From Palaemon carinicauda (Eukaryota > Arthropoda > Malacostraca > Decapoda > Palaemonidae), in NCBI RefSeq assembly GCF_036898095.1, contig NC_090766.1:32850853-32914852 (forward strand): a stretch of 64,000 nucleotides of DNA, read 5' to 3'. A model generated the notes under the pieces. The model did not search any database, was not told where the DNA came from, and worked only from the letters and a program-made list of their open reading frames with translations. Of the stretch, positions 26,941-41,639 are shown one piece after another (within the stretch, counting starts at the first letter, position 1; every line of letters begins with the position of its first letter). The translations under genes and the position numbers were made by a program.

Positions 26941-29900
26941 ATCACACCCTTACTTCAGGGATAATAACCAAACTTGTTAGAGTGGGGAGAGATGGAATCG
27001 CTCTAAGGAAGTGCACCCAATCACACCCTTACTTCAGGGATATAACCAAACTTGTTAGAGTGGGGAGAGATGGAATCGCTCTAAGGAAGTGCACCCAATC
27101 ACACCCTTACTTCAGGGATGATAACCAAACTTGTTAGAGTAGGGAGAGATGGAATCGCTCTAAGGAAGTGCACCCAATCACACCCTTACTTCAGGGATGA
27201 TAACCAAACTTGTTAGAGTGGGAGAGATGGAATCGCTCTAAGGAGGTGCACCCAATCACACCCTTACTTCAGGGATGATAACCAAACTTGTTAGAGTGAG
27301 GGAGAGATGGAATCGCTCTAAGGAAGTGCACCCAATCACACCCTTACTTCAGGGATGATAACCAAACTTTTTTGAGTAGGGAGAGATGGAATCGCTCTAA
27401 GGAAGTGCACCCAATCACACCCTTACTTCAGGGATATAACCAAACTTGTTAGAGTAGGGAGAGATGGAATAGCTCTAAGGAAGTGCACCCAATCACACCC
27501 TTACTTCAGGGATGATAACCAAACTTGTTAGAGTGGGGAGAGATGGAATAGCTCTAAGGAAGTGCACCCAATCACACCCTTACTTCAGGGATGATAACCA
27601 AACTTGTTAGAGTGGGAGAGATGGAATCGCTCTAAGGAAGTGCACCCAATCACACCCTTACTTCAGGGATGTAACCAAACTTGTTAGAGTGGGAGAGATG
27701 GAATAGCTCTAAGGAGGTGCACCCAATCACACCCTTACTTCAGGGATGATAACCAAACTTGTTAGAGTGGGGAGAGATGGAATCGCTCTAAGGAGGTGCA
27801 CCCAATCACACCTTACTTCAGGGATGAAACCAAACTTGTTAGAGTGGGAGAGATGGAATCGCTCTAAGGAAGTGCACCCAATCACACCTTCTTCAGGGAT
27901 GAAACCAAACTTGTTAGAGTGGGGAGAGATGGAATCGCTCTAAGGAAGTGCACCCAATCACACCCTTACTTCAGGGATGAAACCAAACTTGTTAGAGTGG
28001 GGAGAGATGGAATCGCTCTAAGGAAGTGCACCCAATCACACCCTTACTTCAGGGATGAAACCAAACTTGTTAGAGTGGGGAGAGATGGAATCGCTCTAAG
28101 GAAGTGCACCCAATCACACCCTTACTTCAGGGATAAAACCAAACTTGTTAGAGTGGGGAGAGATGGAATCGCTCTAAGGAAGTGCACCCAATCACACCCT
28201 TACTTCAGGGATGAAACCAAACTTGTTAGAGTGGGGAGAGATGGAATCGCTCTAAGGAGGTGCACCCAATCACACGCTTCCTTCAGGGATGATAACCAAA
28301 CTTGTTAGAGTGGGGAGAGATGGAATCGCTCTAAGGAGGTGCACCCAATCACACCTTCTTCAGGGATGAAACCAAACTTGTTAGAGTGGGGAGAGATGGA
28401 ATCGCTCTAAGGAAGTGCACCCAATCACACCTTCTTCAGGGATGATAACCAAACTTGTTAGAGTGGGGAGAGATGGAATCGCTCTAAGGAGGTGCACCCA
28501 ATCACACCCTTACTTCAGGGATGATAACCAAACTTGTTAGAGTGGGGAGAGATGGAATCGCTCTAAGGAGGCACCCAATCACACCCTTACTTCAGGGATG
28601 ATAACCAAACTTGTTAGAGTAGGGAGAGATGGAATCGCTCTAAGGAAGTGCACCCAATCACACCCTTACTTCAGGGATGATAACCAAACTTGTTAGAGTG
28701 GGGAGAGATGGAATCGCTCTAAGGAAGTGCACCCAATCACACCCTTACTTCAGGGATGATAACCAAACTTGTTAGAGTGGGGAGAGATGGAATCGCTCTA
28801 AGGAAGTGCACCCAATCACACCCTTACTTCAGGGATGATAACCAAACTTGTTAGAGTAGGGAGAGATGGAATCGCTCTAAGGAAGTGCACCCAATCACAC
28901 CCTTACTTCAGGGATATAACCAAACTTGTTAGAGTAGGGAGAGATGGAATCGCTCTAAGGAAGTGCACCCAATCACACCCTTACTTCAGGGATAATAACC
29001 AAACTTGTTAGAGTAGGGAGAGATGGAATCGCTCTAAGGAAGTGCACCCAATCACACCCTTACTTCAGGGATAAAACCAAACTTGTTAGAGTAGGGGAGA
29101 GATGGAATAGCTCTAAGGAAGTGCACCCAATCACACCCTTACTTCAGGGATAATAACCAAACTTGTTAGAGTGGGGAGAGATGGAATCGCTCTAAGGAAG
29201 TGCACCCAATCACACCCTTACTTCAGGGATAATAACCAAACTTGTTAGAGTGGGGAGAGATGGAATCGCTCTAAGGAAGTGCACCCAATCACACCCTTAC
29301 TTCAGGGATGATAACCAAACTTGTTAGAGTGGGGAGAGATGGAATCGCTCTAAGGAAGTGCACCCAATCACACCCTTACTTCAGGGATGATAACCAAACT
29401 TGTTAGAGTGGGGAGAGATGGAATCGCTCTAAGGAAGTGCACCCAATCACACCCTTACTTCAGGGATGATAACCAAACTTGTTAGAGTGGGGAGAGATGG
29501 AATAGCTCTAAGGAGGTGCACCCAATCACACCCTTACTTCAGGGATGATAACCAAACTTGTTAGAGTAGGGAGAGATGGAATCGCTCTAAGGAAGTGCAC
29601 CCAATCACACCCTTACTTCAGGGATAACCAAACTTGTTAGAGTAGGGAGAGATGGAATCGCTCTAAGGAAGTGCACCCAATCACACCCTTACTTCAGGGA
29701 TGATAACCAAACTTGTTAGAGTGGGGAGAGATGGAATCGCTCTAAGGAAGTGCACCCAATCACACCCTTACTTCAGGATGATAACCAAACTTGTTAGAGT
29801 AGGGAGAGATGGAATCGCTCTAAGGAAGTGCACCCAATCACACCCTTACTTCAGGGATGATAACCAAACTTGTTAGAGTGGGGAGAGATGGAATCGCTCT

Positions 29901-32900
29901 AAGGAAGTGCACCCAATCACACCCTTACTTCAGGATGATAACCAAACTTGTTAGAGTAGGGAGAGATGGAATCGCTCTAAGGAAGTGCACCCAATCACAC
30001 CCTTACTTCAGGGATGATAACCAAACTTGTTAGAGTGGGGAGAGATGGAATCGCTCTAAGGAAGTGCACCCAATCACACCCTTACTTCAGGGATATAACC
30101 AAACTTGTTAGAGTGGGGAGAGATGGAATCGCTCTAAGGAAGTGCACCCAATCACACCCTTACTTCAGGGATAATAACCAAACTTGTTAGAGTAGGGAGA
30201 GATGGAATCGCTCTAAGGAAGTGCACCCAATCACACCCTTACTTCAGGGATGATAACCAAACTTGTTAGAGTAGGGAGAGATGGAATCGCTCTAAGGAAG
30301 TGCACCCAATCACACCCTTACTTCAGGGATGATAACCAAACTTGTTAGAGTAGGGAGAGATGGAATCGCTCTAAGGAGTGCACCCAATCACACCCTTACT
30401 TCAGGGATGATAACCAAACTTGTTAGAGTAGGGAGAGATGGAATCGCTCTAAGGAAGTGCACCCAATCACACCCTTACTTCAGGGATGATAACCAAACTT
30501 GTTAGAGTAGGGAGAGATGGAATCGCTCTAAGGAAGTGCACCCAATCACACCCTTACTTCAGGGATGATAACCAAACTTGTTAGAGTAGGGAGAGATGGA
30601 ATCGCTCTAAGGAAGTGCACCCAATCACACCCTTACTTCAGGGATGATAACCAAACTTGTTAGAGTAGGGAGAGATGGAATAGCTCTAAGGAAGTGCACC
30701 CAATCACACCCTTACTTCAGGGATGATAACCAAACTTGTTAGAGTAGGGAGAGATGGAATCGCTCTAAGGAAGTGCACCCAATCACACCCTTACTTCAGG
30801 GATGATAACCAAACTTGTTAGAGTAGGGAGAGATGGAATCGCTCTAAGGAAGTGCACCCAATCACACCCTTACTTCAGGGATGATAACCAAACTTGTTAG
30901 AGTAGGGAGAGATGGAATAGCTCTAAGGAAGTGCACCCAATCACACCCTTACTTCAGGGATATAACCAAACTTGTTAGAGTAGGGAGAGATGGAATAGCT
31001 CTAAGGAAGTGCACCCAATCACACCCTTACTTCAGGGATGATAACCAAACTTGTTAGAGTAGGGAGAGATGGAATAGCTCTAAGGAAGTGCACCCAATCA
31101 CACCCTTACTTCAGGGATGATAACCAAACTTGTTAGAGTAGGGAGAGATGGAATCGCTCTAAGGAAGTGCACCCAATCACACCCTTACTTCAGGGATGAT
31201 AACCAAACTTGTTAGAGTAGGGAGAGATGGAATCGCTCTAAGGAAGTGCACCCAATCACACCCTTACTTCAGGGATGTAACCAAACTTGTTAGAGTAGGG
31301 AGAGATGGAATAGCTCTAAGGAAGTGCACCCAATCACACCCTTACTTCAGGGATGATAACCAAACTTGTTAGAGTAGGGAGAGATGGAATCGCTCTAAGG
31401 AAGTGCACCCAATCACACCCTTACTTCAGGGATGAAACCAAACTTGTTAGAGTAGGGAGAGATGGAATCGCTCTAAGGAGTGCACCCAATCACACCCTTA
31501 CTTCAGGGATGAAACCAAACTTGTTAGAGTGGGGAGAGATGGAATCGCTCTAAGGAAGTGCACCCAATCACACCCTTACTTCAGGGATGATAACCAAACT
31601 TGTTAGAGTGGGAGAGATGGAATCGCTCTAAGGAGTGCACCCAATCACACCCTTACTTCAGGGATGATAACCAAACTTGTTAGAGTAGGGAGAGATGGAA
31701 TCGCTCTAAGGAGGCACCCAATCACACCCTTACTTCAGGGATGATAACCAAACTTGTTAGAGTAGGGAGAGATGGAATCGCTCTAAGGAAGTGCACCCAA
31801 TCACACCCTTACTTCAGGGATGATAACCAAACTTGTTAGAGTGGGGAGAGATGGAATCGCTCTAAGGAGTGCACCCAATCACACCCTTACTTCAGGGATG
31901 ATAACCAAACTTGTTAGAGTAGGGAGAGATGGAATCGCTCTAAGGAAGTGCACCCAATCACACCCTTACTTCAGGGATGATAACCAAACTTGTTAGAGTA
32001 GGGAGAGATGGAATAGCTCTAAGGAAGTGCACCCAATCACACCCTTACTTCAGGGATATAACCAAACTTGTTAGAGTAGGGAGAGATGGAATCGCTCTAA
32101 GGAAGTGCACCCAATCACACCCTTACTTCAGGGATGATAACCAAACTTGTTAGAGTAGGGAGAGATGGAATAGCTCTAAGGAAGTGCACCCAATCACACC
32201 CTTACTTCAGGGATGATAACCAAACTTGTTAGAGTAGGGAGAGATGGAATAGCTCTAAGGAAGTGCACCCAATCACACCCTTACTTCAGGGATATAACCA
32301 AACTTGTTAGAGTAGGGAGAGATGGAATCGCTCTAAGGAAGTGCACCCAATCACACCCTTACTTCAGGGATGATAACCAAACTTGTTAGAGTAGGGAGAG
32401 ATGGAATCGCTCTAAGGAAGTGCACCCAATCACACCCTTACTTCAGGGATGATAACCAAACTTGTTAGAGTAGGGAGAGATGGAATCGCTCTAAGGAAGT
32501 GCACCCAATCACACCCTTACTTCAGGGTATAACCAAACTTGTTAGAGTAGGGAGAGATGGAATCGCTCTAAGGAAGTGCACCCAATCACACCCTTACTTC
32601 AGGGATGATAACCAAACTTGTTAGAGTAGGGAGAGATGGAATCGCTCTAAGGAAGTGCACCCAATCACACCCTTACTTCAGGGATGATAACCAAACTTGT
32701 TAGAGTGGGGAGAGATGGAATAGCTCTAAGGAAGTGCACCCAATCACACCCTTACTTCAGGGATGATAACCAAACTTGTTAGAGTGGGAGAGATGGAATC
32801 GCTCTAAGGAAGTGCACCCAATCACACCCTTACTTCAGGGATGATAACCAAACTTGTTAGAGTGGGGAGAGATGGAATCGCTCTAAGGAAGTGCACCCAA

Positions 32901-35680
32901 TCACACCCTTACTTCAGGGATGATAACCAAACTTGTTAGAGTGGGGAGAGATGGAATAGCTCTAAGGAAGTGCACCCAATCACACCCTTACTTCAGGGAT
33001 GATAACCAAACTTGTTAGAGTGGGGAGAGATGGAATCGCTCTAAGGAGTGCACCCAATCACACCCTTACTTCAGGGATGATAACCAAACTTGTTAGAGTG
33101 GGGAGAGATGGAATCGCTCTAAGGAAGTGCACCCAATCACACCCTTACTTCAGAGATGATAACCAAACTTGTTAGAGTGGGGAGAGATGGAATCGCTCTA
33201 AGGAAGTGCACCCAATCACACCCTTACTTCAGGGATGATAACCAAACTTGTTAGAGTGGGGAGAGATGGAATAGCTCTAAGGAGTGCACCCAATCACACC
33301 CTTACTTCAGGGATAATAACCAAACTTGTTAGAGTAGGGAGAGATGGAATCGCTCTAAGGAAGTGCACCCAATCACACCCTTACTTCAGGGATATAACCA
33401 AACTTGTTAGAGTGGGAGAGATGGAATCGCTCTAAGGAAGTGCACCCAATCACACCCTTACTTCAGGGATATAACCAAACTTGTTAGAGTGGGGAGAGAT
33501 GGAATAGCTCTAAGGAAGTGCACCCAATCACACCCTTACTTCAGGGATAACCAAACTTGTTAGAGTGGGGAGAGATGGAATCGCTCTAAGGAAGTGCACC
33601 CAATCACACCCTTACTTCAGGGATATAACCAAACTTGTTAGAGTGGGGAGAGATGGAATCGCTCTAAGAAGTGCACCCAATCACACCCTTACTTCAGGGA
33701 TGATAACCAAACTTGTTAGAGTGGGGAGAGATGGAATAGCTCTAAGGAGGTGCACCCAATCACACCCTTACTTCAGAGATGATAACCAAACTTGTTAGAG
33801 TAGGGAGAGATGGAATCGCTCTAAGGAAGTGCACCCAATCACACCCTTACTTCAGGGGCTATAACCAAACTTGTTAGAGTGGGGAGAGATGGAATCGCTC
33901 TAAGGAAGTGCACCCAATCACACCCTTACTTCAGGGATGATAACCAAACTTGTTAGAGTGGGGAGAGATGGAATAGCTCTAAGGAGGTGCACCCAATCAC
34001 ACCCTTACTTCAGGGATGATAACCAAACTTGTTAGAGTAGGGAGAGATGGAATCGCTCTAAGGAAGTGCACCCAATCACACCCTTACTTCAGGGATATAA
34101 CCAAACTTGTTAGAGTGGGGAGAGATGGAATAGCTCTAAGGAAGTGCACCCAATCACACCCTTACTTCAGGGATGATAACCAAACTTGTTAGAGTGGGGA
34201 GAGATGGAATAGCTCTAAGGAAGTGCACCCAATCACACCCTTACTTCAGGGATGATAACCAAACTTGTTAGAGTGGGGAGAGATGGAATAGCTCTAAGGA
34301 AGTGCACCCAATCACACCCTTACTTCAGGGATAACCAAACTTGTTAGAGTGGGGAGAGATGGAATAGCTCTAAGGAAGTGCACCCAATCACACCCTTACT
34401 TCAGGATGATAACCAAACTTGTTAGAGTGGGGAGAGATGGAATCGCTCTAAGGAAGTGCACCCAATCACACCCTTACTTCAGGGATGATAACCAAACTTG
34501 TTAGAGTGGGGAGAGATGGAATAGCTCTAAGGAAGTGCACCCAATCACACCCTTACTTCAGGGATGATAACCAAACTTGTTAGAGTAGGGAGAGATGGAA
34601 TCGCTCTAAGGAGGTGCACCCAATCACACCCTTACTTCAGGGATGATAACCAAACTTGTTAGAGTGGGAGAGATGGAATCGCTCTAAGGAAGTGCACCCA
34701 ATCACACCCTTACTTCAGGGATATAACCAAACTTGTTAGAGTGGGGAGAGATGGAATCGCTCTAAGGAAGTGCACCCAATCACACCCTTACTTCAGGGAT
34801 ATAACCAAACTTGTTAGAGTAGGGAGAGATGGAATCGCTCTAAGGAAGTGCACCCAATCACACCCTTACTTCAGGGATGATAACCAAACTTGTTAGAGTA
34901 GGGAGAGATGGAATAGCTCTAAGGAAGTGCACCCAATCACACCCTTACTTCAGGGATATAACCAAACTTGTTAGAGTAGGGAGAGATGGAATCGCTCTAA
35001 GGAAGTGCACCCAATCACACCCTTACTTCAGGGATGATAACCAAACTTGTTTTGAGTAGGGAGAGATGGAATCGCTCTAAGGAGTGCACCCAATCACACC
35101 CTTACTTCAGGGATGATAACCAAACTTTTTTGAGTAGGGAGAGATGGAATAGCTCTAAGGAAGTGCACCCAATCACACCCTTACTTCAGGGATATAACCA
35201 AACTTGTTAGAGTAGGGAGAGATGGAATAGCTCTAAGGAAGTGCACCCAATCACACCCTTACTTCAGGGATGATAACCAAACTTGTTAGAGTAGGGAGAG
35301 ATGGAATCGCTCTAAGGAGTGCACCCAATCACACCCTTACTTCAGGGATATAACCAAACTTGTTAGAGTAGGGAGAGATGGAATAGCTCTAAGGAAGTGC
35401 ACCCAATCACACCCTTACTTCAGGGATGATAACCAAACTTGTTAGAGTAGGGAGAGATGGAATAGCTCTAAGGAAGTGCACCCAATCACACCCTTACTTC
35501 AGGGATATAACCAAACTTGTTAGAGTAGGGAGAGATGGAATCGCTCTAAGGAAGTGCACCCAATCACACCCTTACTTCAGGGCTCTTAACCAAACTTGTT
35601 AGAGTAGGGAGAGATGGAATCGCTCTAAGGAAGTGCACCCAATCACACCCTTACTTCAGGGCTATAACCAAACTTGTTAG
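26940..35680 (+). repeat. Satellite A, mixed GTGGGG/GTAGGG domain
   Basis: About 111 monomers. GTGGGG-type units dominate 26,940-30,130 and 31,510-34,780, separated by GTAGGG-type units. GATGAAACC linkers (78 bp) in 27,830-28,250 and 31,430-31,530 generate short open frames, including 27,919-28,308, none with non-repeat sequence. Rare CAAACTTTTTTGAG monomers occur at 27,368 and 35,124, with a related TTGTTTTGAGTAGG at 35,049. No gene is seen. Confidence 0.65.
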
Positions 35681-36860
35681 AGTAGGAGAGATGGAATCGC
35701 TCTAAGGAAGTGCACCCAATCACACCCTTACTTCAGGGCTATTAACCAAACTTGTTAAAGTAGGGAAAGATGGAATCGCTCTAAGGAAGTGCACCCAATC
35801 ACACCCTTACTTCAGGGCTATAACCAAACTTGTTAGAGTAGGAAGAGATGGAATAGCTCTAAGGAAGTGCACCCAATCACACCCTTACTTCAGGGATAAT
35901 AACCAAACTTGTTAGAGTAGGGAGAGATGGAATCGCTCTAAGGAAGTGCACCCAATCACACCCTTACTTCAGGGCTATTAACCAAACTTGTTAAAGTAGG
36001 GAAAGATGAATCGCTCTAAGGAGGTGCACCCAATCACACCCTTACTTCAGGGATGATAACCAAACTTGTTAAGTAGGAAGAGATGGAATAGCTCTAAGGA
36101 GGTGCACCCAATCACACCCTTACTTCAGGGATAATAACCAAACTTGTTAGAGTAGGGAGAGATGGAATCGCTCTAAGGAAGTGCACCCAATCACACCCTT
36201 ACTTCAGGGCTATTAACCAAACTTGTTAAAGTAGGGAAAGATGGAATCGCTCTAAGGAGGTGCACCCAATCACACCCTTACTTCAGGGATGATAACCAAA
36301 CTTGTTAGAGTAGGAAGAGATGGAATAGCTCTAAGGAAGTGCACCCAATCACACCCTTACTTCAGGGATAATAACCAAACTTGTTAGAGTAGGGAGAGAT
36401 GGAATCGCTCTAAGGAAGTGCACCCAATCACACCCTTACTTCAGGGCTATTAACCAAACTTGTTAAAGTAGGGAAAGATGGAATCGCTCTAAGGAGTGCA
36501 CCCAATCACACCCTTACTTCAGGGATGATAACCAAACTTGTTAGAGTAGGGAAGAGATGGAATAGCTCTAAGGAAGTGCACCCAATCACACCCTTACTTC
36601 AGGGATAATAACCAAACTTGTTAGAGTAGGGAGAGATGGAATCGCTCTAAGAAGTGCACCCAATCACACCCTTACTTCAGGGCTATTAACCAAACTTGTT
36701 AAAGTAGGGAAAGATGGAATCGCTCTAAGGAAGTGCACCCAATCACACCCTTACTTCAGGGCTATTAACCAAACTTGTTAGAGTAGGGAGAGATGGAATC
36801 GCTCTAAGGAAGTGCACCCAATCACACCCTTACTTCAGGGCTATTAACCAAACTTGTTAA
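35680..36860 (+). repeat. Satellite A trimer higher-order repeat, period 236 bp
   Basis: Three monomer types alternate: a GCTATTAACC unit with TTAAAGTAGGGAAAGATG, a GATGATAACC unit with GTAGGAAGAGATGG and ATAGCTC, and a GATAATAACC unit with GTAGGGAGAG and ATCGCTC. The TTAAAGTAGGGAAAG marker starts at 35,755, 35,991, 36,226, 36,463 and 36,699, which gives spacings of 236, 235, 237 and 236 bp (three times about 78.7). The next occurrence, at 36,857, is 158 bp away, so the trimer register breaks there. Confidence 0.88.
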
Positions 36861-37079
36861 GTAGGGAAAGATGGAATCGCTCTAAGGAAGTGCACCCAAT
36901 CACACCCTTACTTCAGGGATAATAACCAAACTTGTTAGAGTAGGGAGAGATGGAATCGCTCTAAGGAAGTGCACCCAATCACACCCTTACTTCAGGGCTA
37001 TTAACCAAACTTGTTAAAGTAGGGAGAGATGGAATCGCTCTAAGGAAGTGCACCCAATCACACCCTTACTTCAGGGATG

Positions 37080-38300
37080 ATAACCAAACTTGTTAGAGTA
37101 GGGAGAGATGGAATAGCTCTAAGGAAGTGCACCCAATCACACCCTTACTTCAGGGATAATAACCAAACTTGTTAGAGTAGGGAGAGATGGAATAGCTCTA
37201 AGGAAGTGCACCCAATCACACCCTTACTTCAGGGATGATAACCAAACTTGTTAGAGTAGGGAGAGATGGAATAGCTCTAAGGAAGTGCACCCAATCACAC
37301 CCTTACTTCAGGGATAATAACCAAACTTGTTAGAGTAGGGAGAGATGGAATAGCTCTAAGGAAGTGCACCCAATCACACCCTTACTTCAGGGATAATAAC
37401 CAAACTTGTTAGAGTAGGGAGAGAAGGAATAGCTCTAAGGAAGTGCACCCAATCAAACCCTTACTTCAGGGATAATAACCAAACTTGTTAGAGTAGGGAG
37501 AGATGGAATAGCTCTAAGGAAGTGCATCCAATCACACCCTTACTTCAGGGATGATAACCAAACTTGTTAGAGTAGGGAGAGATGGAATAGCTCTAAGGAA
37601 GTGCACCCAATCACACCCTTACTTCAGGGATAATAACCAAACTTGTTAGAGTAGGGAGAGATGGAATAGCTCTAAGGAAGTGCACCCAATCACACCCTTA
37701 CTTCAGGGATAATAACCAAACTTGTTAGAGTAGGGAGAGATGGAATAGCTCTAAGGAAGTGCACCCAATCACACCCTTACTTCAGGGATATAACCAAACT
37801 TGTTAGAGTAGGGAGAGATGGAATAGCTCTAAGGAAGTGCACCCAATCACACCCTTACTTCAGGGATATAACCAAACTTGTTAGAGTAGGGAGAGATGGA
37901 ATAGCTCTAAGGAAGTGCACCCAATCACACCCTTACTTCAGGGATAATAACCAAACTTGTTAGAGTAGGGAGAGATGGAATAGCTCTAAGGAAGTGCACC
38001 CAATCACACCCTTACTTCAGGGATAATAACCAAACTTGTTAGAGTAGGGAGAGATGGAATAGCTCTAAGGAAGTGCACCCAATCACACCCTTACTTCAGG
38101 GATATAACCAAACTTGTTAGAGTAGGGAGAGATGGAATAGCTCTAAGGAAGTGCACCCAATCACACCCTTACTTCAGGGATGATAACCAAACTTGTTAAA
38201 GTAGGGAGAGATGGAATAGCTCTAAGGAAGTGCACCCAATCACACCCTTACTTCAGGGATAATAACCAAACTTGTTAGAGAAGGGAGAGATGGAATCGCT
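37080..38300 (+). repeat. Satellite A, uniform GATAATAACC/ATAGCTC domain
   Basis: About 15 consecutive monomers with GGGATAATAACC (sometimes GATATAACC) linkers, GTAGGG and ATAGCTC, often identical to the neighbour. Two monomers near 37,424-37,510 carry the AGAGAAGGAATAG, ATCAAACCC and GTGCATCC changes that characterise the dimer repeats further right, so this may be a source or a relic of those dimers. Confidence 0.65.
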
Positions 38301-40100
38301 CTAAGGAAGTGCACCCAATCACACCCTTACTTCAGGGATATAACCAAACTTTTAGAGTAGGGAGAGATGGAATCGCTCTAAGGAAGTGCACCCAATCACA
38401 CCCTTACTTCAGGGATATAACCAAACTTGTTAGAGTAGGGAGAGATGGAATCGCTCTAAGGAAGTGCACCCAATCACACCCTACTTCAGGGATAATAACC
38501 AAACTTGTTAGAGTAGGGAGAGATGGAATCGCTCTAAGGAAGTGCACCCAATCACACCCTTACTTCAGGGATAATAACCGAACTTGTTAGAGTAGGGAAG
38601 ATGGAATCGCTCTAAGGAAGTGCACCCAATCACACCCTTACTTCAGGGATAATAACCAAACTTGTTAAGTAGGGAAGATGGAATCGCTCTAAGGAAGTGC
38701 ACCCAATCACACCCTTACTTCAGGGATAATAACCAAACTTGTTAGAAGGGAGAGATGGAATCACTCTAAGGAAGTGCACCCAATCACACCCTTACTTCAG
38801 GGCTAATAACCAAACTTGTTAGAGTAGGGAGAGATGGAATCGCTCTAAGGAAGTGCACCCAATCACACCCTTACTTCAGGGCTATTAACCAAACTTGTTA
38901 GAGTAGGAGAGATGGAATCGCTCTAAGGAGGTGCACCCAATCACACCCATACTTCAGGGATAATAACCAACTTGTTAGAGTAGGGAGAGATGGAATCGCT
39001 CTAAGGAGGTGCACCCAATCACACCCATACTTCAGGGATAATAACCGAACTTGTTAGAGTAGGGAGAGATGGAATCGCTCTAAGGAAGTGCACCCAATCA
39101 CACCCTTACTTCAGGGCTATTAACCAAACTTGTTAGAGTAGGGAAAGATGGAATCGCTCTAAGGAAGTGCACCCAATCACACCCTTACTTCAGGGATAAT
39201 AACCAAACTTGTTAGAGTAGGGAGAGATGGAATCGCTCTAAGGAGGTGCACCCAATCACACCCTTACTTCAGGGCTATAACCAAACTTGTTAAGTAGGGA
39301 GAGATGGAATCGCTCTAAGGAAGTGCACCCAATCACACCCTTACTTCAGGGATGATAACCAAACTTGTTAGAGTAGGGAGAGATGGAATAGCTCTAAGGA
39401 AGTGCACCCAATCACACCCTTACTTCAGGGATAATAACCAAACTTGTTAGAGTAGGGAGAGATGGAATAGCTCTAAGGAAGTGCACCCAATCACACCCTT
39501 ACTTCAGGGATATAACCAAACTTGTTAGAGTAGGGAGAGAAGGAATAGCTCTAAGGAAGTGCACCCAATCACACCCTTACTTCAGGGATAATAACCAAAC
39601 TTGTTAGAGTAGGGAGAGATGGAATCGCTCTAAGGAGGTGCACCCAATCACACCCTTACTTCAGGGATGATAACCAAACTTGTTAGAGTAGGGAGAGATG
39701 GAATAGCTCTAAGGAAGTGCACCCAATCACACCCTTACTTCAGGGCTATTAACCAAACTTGTTAGAGTAGGGAGAGATGGAATCGCTCTAAGGAGGTGCA
39801 CCCAATCACACCCTTACTTCAGGGATAATAACCAAACTTGTTAGAGTAGGGAGAGATGGAATCGCTCTAAGGAAGTGCACCCAATCACACCCTTACTTCA
39901 GGGATATAACCAAACTTGTTAGAGTAGGGAGAGATGGAATCGCTCTAAGGATGTGCATCCAATCACACCCTTACTTCAGGGATGATAACCAAACTTGTTA
40001 GAGTAGGGAGAGATGGAATAGCTCTAAGGAAGCACCCAATCAAACCCTTACTTCAGGGATAATAACCAAACTTGTTAGAGTAGGGAGAGATGGAATAGCT
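38300..40100 (+). repeat. Satellite A, heterogeneous domain with CCGAAC variants
   Basis: Mixed monomers, some internally shortened (GTTAAGTAGGGAAG near 38,666, GTTAGAAGGGAG near 38,742, TTAAGTAGG near 39,290). The first AATAACCGAACTTG variants (38,575 and 39,043) and CACCCATACTTC variants appear here and become frequent towards the right edge of the array. No insertion or gene is seen. Confidence 0.6.
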
Positions 40101-40104
40101 CTAA

Positions 40105-41610
40105 GGAAGTGCATCCAATCACACCCTTACTTCAGGGATGATAACCAAACTTGTTAGAGTAGGGAGAGATGGAATAGCTCTAAGGAAGTGCAGCCAATCA
40201 CACCCTTACTTCAGGGATATAACCAAACTTGTTAGAGTAGGGAGAGATGGAATAGCTCTAAGGAAGTGCATCCAATCACACCCTTACTTCAGGGATAATA
40301 ACCAAACTTGTTAGAGTAGGGAGAGATGGAATAGCTCTAAGGAAGTGCACCCAATCACACCCTTACTTCAGGGATAATAACCAAACTTGTTAGAGTAGGG
40401 AGAGATGGAATAGCTCTAAGGAAGTGCATCCAATCACACCCTTACTTCAGGGATGATAACCAAACTTGTTAAAGTAGGGAGAGATGGAATAGCTCTAAGG
40501 AAGTGCACCCAATCACACCCTTACTTCAGGGATATTAACCAAACTTGTTAGAGTAGGGAGAGATAGGAATCGCTCTAAGGAAGTGCATCCAATCACACCC
40601 TTACTTCAGGGATGATAACCAAACTTGTTAAAGTAGGGAGAGATGGAATAGCTCTAAGGAAGTGCACCCAATCACACCCTTACTTCAGGGATAATAACCA
40701 AACTTGTTAGAGTAGGGAGAGATGGAATAGCTCTAAGGAAGTGCATCCAATCACACCCTTACTTCAGGGATAATAACCAAACTTGTTAGAGTAGGGAGAA
40801 ATGGAATAGCTCTAAGGAAGTGCACCCAATCAAACCCTTACTTCAGGGATAATAACCAAACTTGTTAGAGTAGGGAGAGATGGAATAGCTCTAAGGAAGT
40901 GCATCCAATCACACCCTTACTTCAGGGATGATAACCAAACTTGTTAGAGTAGGGAGAGATGGAATAGCTCTAAGGAAGTGCACCCAATCACACCCTTACT
41001 TCAGGGATAATAACCAAACTTGTTAGAGTAGGGAGAGATGGAATAGCTCTAAGGAAGTGCATCCAATCACACCCTTACTTCAGGGATAATAACCAAACTT
41101 GTTAGTAGGGAGAGATGGAATAGCTCTAAGGAAGTGCACCCAATCACACCCTTACTTCAGGGATAATAACCAAACTTGTTAGAGTAGGGAGAGATGGAAT
41201 AGCTCTAAGGAAGTGCATCCAATCACACCCTTACTTCAGGGATGATAACCAAACTTGTTAAAGTAGGGAGAGATGGAATAGCTCTAAGGAAGTGCACCCA
41301 ATCACACCCTTACTTCAGGGATAATAACCAAACTTGTTAGAGTAGGGAGAGATGGAATAGCTCTAAGGAAGTGCATCCAATCACACCCTTACTTCAGGGA
41401 TAATAACCAAACTTGTTAGAGTAGGGAGAGATGGAATAGCTCTAAGGAAGTGCACCCAATCACACCCTTACTTCAGGGCTATTAACCAAACTTGTTAAAG
41501 TAGGGAGAGATAGAATCGCTCTAAGGAAGTGCATCCAATCACACCCTTACTTCAGGGATGATAACCAAACTTGTTAAAGTAGGGAGAGATGGAATAGCTC
41601 TAAGGAAGTG
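40105..41610 (+). repeat. Satellite A dimer higher-order repeat, period 158 bp (first tract)
   Basis: Every second monomer carries GTGCATCC in place of GTGCACCC. TGCATCC starts at 40,110, 40,267, 40,425, 40,584, 40,742, 40,900, 41,058, 41,214, 41,372 and 41,530; spacings are 156-159 bp, twice the monomer. Linkers alternate between GATGATAACC and GATAATAACC in much of the tract. The change also destroys the GTGCAC hexamer, so a cutter of that site would give 158-bp steps here. Confidence 0.92.
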
Positions 41611-41639
41611 CACCCAATCACACCCTTACTTCAGGGATA

